Below, in pieces: positions 48,222-56,754 of a stretch of 64,000 nucleotides of DNA (the first letter of the stretch is position 1; the number at the start of each line of letters is the position of its first letter). Source of the stretch: Pararge aegeria (taxonomy: Eukaryota > Arthropoda > Insecta > Lepidoptera > Nymphalidae). Below the pieces are notes generated by a model. It made no database searches. It saw only the letters and a program-made list of their open reading frames with translations, and had not been told where the DNA came from. The translations under genes and the position numbers were made by a program. Where the stretch lies: assembly GCF_905163445.1 (NCBI RefSeq), contig NC_053187.1, positions 7,192,001 through 7,256,000 on the forward strand, read 5' to 3'.

Positions 48222-48385
48222 AGTACAGTGGGTAGTGACCCTGCTTTCTGATTCCAAGGCTGTGGGTTCGGTTTCAACAACTGGAAAATGTTTGTGTGAT
48301 GAACATTCATTTTGTATATTATTCATTATAGCTACGCTACGGGGCTAGATGGCGATGTGTGCCGTAGTAATTTTTAATTTATTTG
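48222..48385 (+). repeat. SINE family A, internally deleted
   Basis: 'cagtgggtagtgaccctgct', box B GTGGGTTCGGTTTC, 'gtttgtgtgatgaacatt', then a jump to 'gctacggggctagatggcga'. Confidence 0.7.
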
Positions 48386-48456
48386 TTTTTATTTCTCTCT
48401 GATTAAACAAAAATACCCAAACAATTGCTTACGAAACACTGATTATTATAATGGTT

Positions 48457-48528
48457 TTAGTAATAGTGGAAGTTCGGCTTGTAATACTTGAACCCTTGCG
48501 GCTCATAGTGCCCGACGTAATACGGGCG
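48457..48528 (-). other. Short Tyr-rich reverse-strand open segment
   Basis: Between two stops, the minus strand reads RPYYVGHYEPQGFKYYKP, then NFHYY and TAA. The composition resembles a cuticle protein C-terminus, but there is no AG acceptor in the ~60 bases upstream and TGA precedes it in frame. At best a relic of a last exon. Confidence 0.2.
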
Positions 48529-48779
48529 TCAGAAAAGTCGCGGTACCAAGTCATTCAGGTGTAGTAATAACGCGTTATATGCGTGTTATACGCCACACTT
48601 ATTTTGATATGATCTGTCCACTTAACGGCTCTCAACTCGAAATAATTATATTAATTGCATTCTGTCAAATTTATTACCTGTTTAAAAAAATTAAGTTTTA
48701 TTTCGTTTGTTAACATTAGAGTCTTATTGGGTAACTTAGCTGTTCTATTTTAACTGCCTCATTTTTCAAGTGGTGCTTA

Positions 48780-48975
48780 TGTTTGACTGCAGGTAGATTT
48801 TCGCATGAGTAAAGTTTTTTGTGTGACAGAGCTCGTCCGGAGAAGTACTATCGCCATGCTTATTTCTGCCGCTAAGCCGCATTGTTGCGGTGCCGACTGA
48901 AGAGTATCGTGAAATTACAGGCAATGAGACATAATACCTACACCTCAAATTAATGGGCACAGAAAAAAAGTCCAT
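48780..48975 (-). repeat. Dispersed repeat family C
   Basis: 'gtgtgacagagctcgtccgg', 'gccatgcttatttctgccgc' and 'aatgagacataatacctaca' match the reverse of 35860-36040. Confidence 0.65.
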
Positions 48976-49064
48976 CACGAACTCCTGGGATCCTTGGATC
49001 GTGCCAATATATTCGGTTATTCTATTAAGAAATTAATTTATACAGTACAAATTCGTAATCATAC

Positions 49065-49230
49065 TATTGGATAGAAGCAGGCGTTACTTTGCCGAATTCC
49101 ATGATATATTATGAAAAGAAAGCTTAATTTGCTATAATCCGCGAAAAGCAGGAGCATCTGTATGGTGTCATTTATAATTTCTTCAATCCTTCTCCTCCAC
49201 AAAAAACAGATTCTTGGCAATGTACCACCT
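49065..49230. mobile_element. Palindromic fold-back element (family 2), left half
   Basis: 'tattggatagaagcaggcgt', 'aagcttaatttgctataatc' and 'ataatttcttcaatccttct' match the left arm of 12475-12617. The right half is missing. Confidence 0.65.
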
Positions 49231-49415
49231 CGTTAGAGGTCAACCAACGCTGCGTTTACCGGTGCGGAGTCGCCATTCGACCACCTTGGGACGAGGATTA
49301 TGTTGGACGTTTTAGTTAAGGGAGAGACTAGTCCTACCAGTCAGCCTCCCCAATCATCGACCTCACCTGCCCGTGGTCCACCCTGCTGACTTACCAACGA
49401 GGCCATGACGACCGA

Positions 49416-49559
49416 TTAATTTTGGACCTACCAATGCATAAGTTTAAAGAATGTGTTAAAACACATTTATTACAGCGAGGTTATTATATAATTGATAAAT
49501 TTCTTAATGACAAGGTGGCTTGGAAGCATCCGGCTCCGCTTTCATCTCTCACTAGATAG
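49416..49559 (+). mobile_element. Non-LTR retrotransposon C-terminal fragment
   Basis: A forward frame reads LILDLPMHKFKECVKTHLLQ, then RGYYIIDKFLNDKVAWK and HPAPLSSLTR before TAG. This is the C-terminal end of a jockey/CR1-like reverse transcriptase protein. The following ~190 bases ('cttgccggcttcttctcggt', 'ggtggtagagtcactac') are its 3' UTR. A more decayed copy is at 51120-51400. Confidence 0.7.
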
Positions 49560-50394
49560 AAAAATGAATTTTAAAATGTAAAATGTAAATTGTTGATATT
49601 GGAAAACAGCAACTGCTGATTTTCTTGCCGGCTTCTTCTCGGTAGAATCTACCTTCCGAACCGGTGGTAGAGTCACTACACAAAGACAGACTTGACGTTT
49701 CAAAAGTGCTTATAATAGGACTACTTGAAATAATTTTTTTTTTTTTTAATTTTGATTATAGGCGGTATAGCCATACTACAACAGCTGGTCCAAAATCCAC
49801 TGACTGGGAACGTGCAGCAGCGTTATCGGTGAGGGCCAGTGCGATCACCAATCCACTAGTCAAGCGTGATGATTATTGGCAGAACTATTACGGGAAGTTA
49901 AAAAACCACAGCCCCTAGTCCCCGGCGGCCCCGCTATTCTTGTAGATTATGATAGCGCCGGGACAGGGGGTGTCAATGTTTGATTAAAAAGCAGAATTAC
50001 TTAACTTAACCATACGGTCAAGTTTATACATACTCTTCAAGGAATTCACATGTATGTATATCTACGAGTATTTGGTTCCAATAACTTATTGTTGTATATA
50101 ATTAGTTTTATGTAACAAGATGTTAAATAAAGGCTTCGAAACTCGTGCCCGTTTTTCTTCATCATACATCTTGAACTCTCAAATCACCGACTACAGGTAG
50201 GTACTATTAGTGTCAGTTTTGATTATGAAAATGAAGATAGATTTTGAATGATTAGTCTCACAAGCGTGGAGAGGTGTTTGAGTAGTAAATATCCGAGCTT
50301 GAATAACCTATCGATAATGTTCTCTATTTTCTATACCGACAGTACCGTGACTGACGGACTTCAAGTGAGCCAGTTAGGCTGTCTTAACTCTAGA

Positions 50395-50470
50395 CGACCT
50401 CCCTGGCGCAGTGGTGACCATTGTGGTTTTATGAGTGAAGGTTCCGGGTTCTGTTCCTGGGCCTATCTCT
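50395..50470 (+). repeat. SINE family B head
   Basis: GACCTCCCTGGCGCAGTGGT with a box-B-like GGGTTCTGTTCCTGG follows the family. Beyond 50470 the body is largely replaced, with a family-like tail near 50740-50800. Confidence 0.6.
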
Positions 50471-51119
50471 ATGCTTGGTTGGCCGGAACTGCCCACTGTG
50501 TATTAAACCGCTGGTACTAATTCATATGACTTGTGACAAGACCCAATAGCTCAGCCCGCTGAGCGTAACTTCTGCCACCCTGCCTTAGTATAATTATGAT
50601 ATAATCTCTCAATCGTCTTGTTTGGTTTCAGCAGTGGTTAGTTCCAACAAAGATATGCTGACGAGTAAAAATTGATTAGCGTTTATAGTTTAATGTAACT
50701 GCCTTATCCCTTGTTATGGATGTACATTTTTAAATCTTAGATCACTTACCACTTGTAGAGTTTGCTTACAAGTCAAACTTGGAGTGGAATAAAAAATAAT
50801 CTAAAAAACGTTTTGTGTAAAGGGCGACGGGAAATTATTCTCTAAGGCAGATGAATATTAGCAAGAACAAATTAGCTATTTTAATAAAATTCATTGTATT
50901 GTGTATAAATTATTTATATTTGGGTATAAAATCATAAAATAATACTCACCAGAATTTAAAAAGTAATTACAGTGTGAAAATTGTGTATCATAAGAACAAA
51001 AAATTGTAATATCATTTTATATTTTAATTTCATGATGAAATACAGCTATCAAAGAAAATAATATTTTCAAATAAGATAAGGGATCTACAATTTGATTAAA
51101 CAACACATGTTGTATAGAT

Positions 51120-51400
51120 ATAATTCATTTGGACCCACAAATGTATAAGTTTAAATAATGTGTTTTAAAAATACATTTAATAAATCGTAGTTCCTATACT
51201 ATTGATGAATTTCTTAACGGCTGATTGATCTCATTTCTCACAAGATAATAAAATCTTAACATTGTAAACTGTAAAATGATGTTGAAAAAGAGCAATCTGC
51301 TGAGTTTTTTTTGTTTTGAATCTGCCTTCCGAACTGTTGGTAGAGTCCCTACAAACAGACTTGAAATAAATGTTTTTTCTAATATTGAATTTTGATTTAT
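51120..51400 (+). mobile_element. Decayed non-LTR 3' end
   Basis: 'aaatgtataagtttaaataa', 'gatgaatttcttaacggctg' and 'ttggtagagtccctac' parallel 49430-49690, with many substitutions and stops. Confidence 0.55.
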
Positions 51401-51718
51401 AAGAACAATTATTGGGCAGAAAAGAACTACAAAATTCATTTCTATACAAAATTCAAATTTATACTTCCAGGGTCATTGATTGAAGTACCTATTGTATTTA
51501 AATAATTTCGAAATAGATTCATTTAACTTAGAGATAAAGCGTTAACTTGACCGTAATTACAACGATAGCATAAAAGTACGTTCAATTAGTGTGTAACGCA
51601 ACATCGATGTAGATAATATCCGCAGGGCGCAGGCGACGAGGTGAGGGAGTTAGTGATTACAGAAGGCGCTACGAACGACCTCGCTATGTCAAAGTTACGG
51701 AACTAAAGTGACCGCAAG

Positions 51719-51792
51719 CCCCACCACTCGCAGGACTATGACTGTTTTGCTTTTCATATAAAAGTCCAGCCGAACCCGATAATGGTATCAGT
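51719..51792 (+). promoter_or_regulatory. Promoter of gene 8
   Basis: CCCCACCA (51719-51726), TATAAAA (51757-51763) and ATCAGT (51787-51792). TATA to initiator spacing is 30 nt. Confidence 0.6.
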
Positions 51793-51818
51793 CACCTGCT
51801 CTCATTAACAACGGCAAA

Positions 51819-54800
51819 ATGTTCTCAAAAGTAAGTGAACTTTTGATATTCAAGCTTTCATAAAACATCTAGAGATAACACTTTTAAGTTGAACTTAATT
51901 AATAATCTATACTTAGGTTTCTCTGTAGGAAACTTTTTTCTATTATTAAGAACATAAATCATTATAACTAACAATGTAATTATTTTCCTATGCATTTGTT
52001 AAAATGTTAAATTATCTCTTGTAGACCAAGTAAATAACTTAAATGAGTTTTAGGACGACAACTGATTATTTCCTTTGCGTAAACCTTATTCAACCGACTT
52101 TCAAATCGAGATAATCTATTTAGAGCGTATTTTAACTCTTTCGCGACGTTACCCTATCGAGAATATTTGGACCTGCTGAACTCCTCAAAGGACAGTAACG
52201 CATCTCATCGGACAATACAGAACCACTTTTTTACAGAGTCGAGTAACCAGTACTTGTACTCGAAACCATTAGTATACAAATTGAAGTCTTAATTTACTAA
52301 GTATTAAGCAAATGGCCAACCAACCTCAAAGAGTCCAAGAATTTTTCAGTACGCCGAATGTCGGTAGAAGACGGTTAGGTAAATTTTTGGGGTTATGCCT
52401 GGTTCCATGTTTTAAAAAGCGAACTATAGTTGCCAAGTGAATCTTTGTTTGCATTAGATTTTGGTATAGATACTAAAATTGGTCGTAATTGTTGCTTACG
52501 AGTTGTTTTCACAATTACCAAAGTTTCTTTTAGAGTCTGCCATAATCGCCAAGATTTAATTCAAAGAAGTCTTTATTAATTTTATTAGTTTAATAAACAA
52601 TACAATTTTTTTTATTGTACCTACCCCAAAACAATCGTTTTTGGGCGGTATAGCCTGTGTGTCGTCTTTGGCCGGAATGATAAGGTTATTTTGTTTTTCA
52701 GATCGTCGCCCTCAGCGCTGTGTTGGCCGCCGCTAACGCTGGCCTACTGCCATACCACCACGCATCGGCGGTGTCTTCCCAAAGCATCGTGCGCCATGAC
52801 ACCCCCGTGCACTACGCCGCCGCTCCGATCATCCACGCTGCTCCCATCGTCCACGCTGCTCCAGTAGTCCACGCTGCTCCCATCGTACACGCCGCTCCCT
52901 ATGTACACGCTGCCCCTATCGCCATTGCCCATGTAAGTAAATGAAAACTGTTTTTTAGAATAATACTTTACTCTGGTTATTAGCAGAAACTGCAGTTCAA
53001 AAATATTAATCATTTAAAAAAACCCAAAATAACTAAAAAAAAATACGTAGGGGAAACGTAATTACTATTTTCAGGTTTTTCATTGTGCGTAGTTGAAGAA
53101 GATTAAAAAAAAAAACAGAATTGTAGAAGATTTGATATCTTCTCAAATTCTTAACGAATTATATTCTGTCTATTATCTGTATTAGGAAATTGAGTACTTT
53201 TTTCTTCTGTAAGTAGCTTTTATGTTTTACATTAACTAAGCGTTACATACGCTGTTTAATCAAAGATTAAAATAAAATTCAATTGAATAAAGTAACTTAA
53301 GTCATGGTCAAATATTTCTTTTTTGAAATAGGCTTACGAAATAGGTATACGGTACTTTTGATGCGCACATTTCATAAAAATAAATTTACTAAATAAATAA
53401 ATATACTACGAAAATACACACACCGCCATCTAGCCCCAAAGTAAGCGTAGCTTGTGTTATGGGTGCTAAGATGACTGATGAATACTTTTTCATAAATACT
53501 TAAAAAATACATATAAACACCCAGAGGCTGAAAAACATTCCTGTTGAACCCACGGCCTTTGACTCAGAAAGCAGGGTCGCTGCCCACTGCGCCAATCGGC
53601 CGTCAAAAATGTATTAGCGATAATGAGATTATGGCGATAACTACAATTGTAAACTTAATACCAAAAAAACCAGGGTACGGGTGGTTTTTTTTTACATAAA
53701 GTAGGTATTCTCTACTTTTCTGAATTCCTTTTCGTCAGCGAAAAAGGGCGTACAGAACATAGCTTAAAGGATCTTTGCGGGGCTAAAATAAAAAATCTCC
53801 AATCATACCTATTTGTCCGCTTGTCGTTGATAAGCATTCTAGAACCTAGAACTTGTCGTACTGATCGTAAAACTATTTTTGTATTTTAGTCTCATCCCAA
53901 ATATGACTTCGCGTACTCCGTGGCCGACCCCCACACCGGTGACCACAAGTCCCAGCACGAGAGCCGCGACGGTGGTTCCGTTCACGGAAGCTACTCCCTC
54001 GTCGAGCCTGACGGTTCCGTCCGCAAAGTAGAATACACCGCTGACGACCACAATGGGTAAGCGTCATCAATAGCGTACAACAGTCCACTGCTAGAGTGAA
54101 AGCCTCTTCAACCGGTAGGGTCTGCCCGTGATCACCACGTTGGGCAGGCCGCGCGGGTTGGTGAACTCAGTAAATCGTACTAGTAGCACAGATGACTCTG
54201 CCTTTTCTGGGGGGAACAGAAGGGCATCTAATCTGCCGTCACCATGTGGTAAAGGATAAGCTGACGCCTTAGGTATTTTAGAAAAAATATTTTTATAACA
54301 CATATATGGTATTCGTGTACATATATTGTATGGTTTTGCACATAAATCTGAATGTTACATAGCAGCAGGATAACCTGTAAGTGGTTTATCAGTATCTGTA
54401 TCAGTTTCGGAGCCGTCGCTCTGGAACGCTAAATCACTCTCGCGGTATGTCTTTGTCATAAGAGTGATAAGTAGCCACCATACCCGACCACACCAGAGCA
54501 GAGAAAAATAAGAAATGTAAAGCCTCCACTCTTACAGAAGAGATGGAGTAAGGGATTAGACCCACTTTGGCAATTTGAGAATTTACTATTACTGGTCTGG
54601 TCTCCGGCCGGGGTAAGTTACCACCCTACCGACAAAGACGTTTCGCTAAAAGATTTGGCGTTCCGGTACGATGTCGCTAAAAACTGATCAGGGGTATGAG
54701 TTTAATATAACTACTATACCCCTAACAGTTAATCCCATCTTAGACTGCGTCATCACTTGCCATCAGTTGTGATTGCAATAAAATGCTAACTCGTAGTTTA

Positions 54801-54968
54801 AAAAACCATAATCATTATCGTTACTCACTTAACTTTTTTGTCCATAGTTTCAACGCAGTCGTCCACAAGACCGCCGGCTACCACCCAGCCCCCGTCGTTC
54901 ACGCTGCCCCCATCGCACATATCGCTATTGCCCCATTAGCGCATGGACACCATGGATTCCATTACTGA
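51819..54968 (+). CDS. RR-2 cuticular protein with His-Ala-Ala-Pro repeats (gene 8)
   Basis: Secreted chitin-binding cuticle protein, 176 residues. Exons: 51819-51830 (MFSK), 52702-52932, 53890-54056, 54848-54968; phases 0, 0, 2. The signal peptide is IVALSAVLAAANA, then GLLPYHHASAVSSQSIVRHD and tandem HAAPIV / HAAPVV units (about residues 43-78). The RR-2 domain is at about residues 83-142: HPKYDFAYSVADPHTGDHKS, DGGSVHGSYSLVEPDGSVRK, YTADDHNG, FNAVVHKTAG. Unlike the other short paralogues, it has a longer last exon with further PAPVVHAAPIAHIAIAPLAH repeats and ends HHGFHY. Intron 2 carries a SINE A; intron 3 carries a coding-like reverse fragment and a SINE B. AAPV-type repeats on both sides of RR-2 are known in larval cuticle proteins such as the Tenebrio A-type series. 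Confidence 0.92.
53395..53607 (-). repeat. SINE family A in gene 8 intron 2
   Basis: Reverse copy from the tail ('aaataaatatactacgaaaa') to the tRNA-like head, read on + as CAGGGTCGCTGCCCACTGCG then CCAATCGGCC. About 10 bases of box B are deleted (GAACCCACGG abuts the body). Confidence 0.75.
54108..54255 (-). other. Coding-like reverse fragment in gene 8 intron 3
   Basis: GC-richer than the intron. The minus frame reads PLPHGDGRLDALLFPPEK, then SSVLLVRFTEFTNPRG and LPNVVITGRPYRLKR. I do not recognise the family. Downstream on the minus strand, 'gcagtggactgttgtacgc' resembles RTE-type retrotransposon 3' ends, so it may be a retroelement piece. No splice context is evident. Confidence 0.4.
54560..54800 (+). 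repeat. SINE family B, head decayed
   Basis: Forward copy in gene 8 intron 3: 'ggcaatttgagaatttacta', 'accaccctaccgacaaagac', 'ttccggtacgatgtcgct' and 'tgctaactcgtagt'. A smaller reverse piece lies just upstream (54400-54510). Confidence 0.65.
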
Positions 54969-55069
54969 ACAACCTAGCTGTAATATTGGTATAATCGTGA
55001 TGGATGACTGATGACTGGGATATTTATGTATGTGTATGTAACTCTAATGAACTTAATTAAACAATTGTA

Positions 55070-55075
55070 AATAAA
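55070..55075 (+). terminator. Poly(A) signal of gene 8
   Basis: AATAAA 102 nt after the stop. Confidence 0.6.
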
Positions 55076-55249
55076 ATACTCTTTGCTGATCAGTATACAT
55101 TCGTTTTATTTTTTATTTCTTCAATTCATAGAATAATGTAAGTAAATCCAAAACGTTCATAAAAATATCTTCATTTTATAAAAGATTAAGAGAAGTAATG
55201 AGATTACAGCCATTAATAATACTGGTATAAAATAAAATTTATAGAATTA

Positions 55250-55410
55250 CTAGCTGACCCCAGCGCCATCTGTCGGGCTGATTTGTGAATCTAAACCATC
55301 CAGGGTGCCACCCAAACGCATACCGAAAAATTTACTCAAATCGGTCCAGCGGTCTAGGAGGAGTTCAGTAACATACACACGCACACAAGACATATATAAT
55401 AAAGATACCA
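55250..55410 (-). mobile_element. Helitron-like fragment
   Basis: The left edge CTAGCTGACCCCAGCGCC resembles a reverse-complemented Helitron 3' end of a different subfamily. 'tcaaatcggtccagcggtct' and 'taacatacacacgcacac' are typical interior phrases. Boundaries are approximate. Confidence 0.5.
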
Positions 55411-55718
55411 AACAGCACAGCCGTGCTATCAAGATATTTCAATATCGTCATCATATCAACCCATATCCGGTCCATTGCAGGGTACGGGTCTCCTCGCATT
55501 ATGAGAAGGGGTTAAGGCCATAGTCCTCCACTATACCAATGGGTTGGTGGACTCCACACACCTTTGAGAACATTATAAACAACTCGCAGGCATTTCAATA
55601 TCAATATATTTTGAGAGTGCTTGAAATTACAGTTTCAAATAATATTTGTATTAAGTGTTTCTTGCTTTCTTGAATTAATAGAATCATACACTATAGATCC
55701 AAGCATTTCATCGTTTTT

Positions 55719-55760
55719 CTAAGAGAATAAGCATAGATGCCTCTATGCTTATTCTCTTAG
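55719..55760. repeat. Perfect 19-bp hairpin, 4-nt loop
   Basis: 55719-55737 and 55742-55760 are exact reverse complements around TGCC. Confidence 0.75.
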
Positions 55761-56465
55761 AATAAGCTTCAAATATATATATTTATTTAATTTTTGTAAA
55801 ATTTGAGTAAAATTAACTATGAAAAGGATTTGGTGCATTCATAATCGGCACTATAACACAAGAGCACAAGTTTATCGATGTTAAATTACAACGATATATA
55901 GTGTGAACGGTTTCGTATTATTTGAATCAACAATTGTAGTCATTTAATCAATCAATCACGTAGTCACTTCGAGTAAGTATACCAGTCGTAATGAAAAATC
56001 GGATAGTTCACTACGGAATATGGTAAATAGTAATTTTTATGTTTAAGATGTTTATGAATTTCGTCTCAATAAGAAAAGTAATATCTACTCTTATACCACG
56101 TTTAATAATTCCAAAATCATCCTTGAATCGTTACTTTATTCAGTGGCCTAAAATAATTAGTGTAATCATCATCCAAACACGCGTGATTGCGTGTATAATA
56201 CTGGAGTTTTGGAACAATAATTACAGTACTTATATTAAATATTTAGTAGTAATAAGCATACTGTTTTAAGTATATAAAATTTACAAAACATACTATAACT
56301 TAGCATCGTATAACATTTTTATAAATGCTTACATGTATTGGGTAACACGAATGTAAAAATAGCTCTCGTGACAGAGAAAATAAATAACAAATTAGTAAAA
56401 ACAAAACAATTATTTTTCTGTTGTGCAATTTTGTTAAAAGCACATTCATTCCACTTAGTACTTAA

Positions 56466-56524
56466 GTATATAACATAATGTTTGTAATTAACAATGCATT
56501 GTTTATAAACATTATGTTATATAC
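56466..56524. repeat. Perfect 18-bp inverted repeat
   Basis: 56466-56483 (GTATATAACATAATGTTT) and 56507-56524 are exact inverted copies. The loop contains the palindrome AACAATGCATTGTT. Confidence 0.7.
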
Positions 56525-56709
56525 AACAATGATAATTTTTAATTAAAATAAACATCTTTAAAATTTTATTCATTGAGTAATCTTAACATATTTAGTAATT
56601 CTAAAAGGATGCGTTTTACATTTAAAATTAATAGCGTGCGTTTTATGGATATAATATTTATTAAATTTTACTGATAACTTAATATAAATATGAAATATGT
56701 AAAACTTAC

Positions 56710-56754
56710 GTATGCTAAGCAAAACACACACGTAGTTGCAATCTTGAATAGCAT
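56710..56754 (-). other. Candidate orphan first exon (signal peptide)
   Basis: On the minus strand ATG opens MLFKIATTCVFCLAY (15 codons, signal-peptide-like) and runs straight into a consensus GTAAGT donor at 56709-56704. No matching second exon was found below it, and no clear TATA box above it. It could be chance or a gene remnant. Confidence 0.2.

Larger units (their letters stand above)
39939..51718. other. Repeat-dense 11.8-kb intergenic block, genes 7-8
   Basis: The longest gap between array members. No host gene is supported. At least a dozen repeats are recognisable, listed separately. The stretches 39940-41380, 43700-46130 and 50800-51120 look like plain AT-rich sequence. Confidence 0.6.

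Noticed and set aside
49664..49918. 84-codon forward open frame (ends YYGKLKNHSP)
   Set aside because: Follows a LINE 3' end and spans a poly-T stretch; probably transposon-derived, and no family could be named.
50248..50520. 90-codon forward open frame
   Set aside because: Its second half reads through a SINE B head; no conserved domain.
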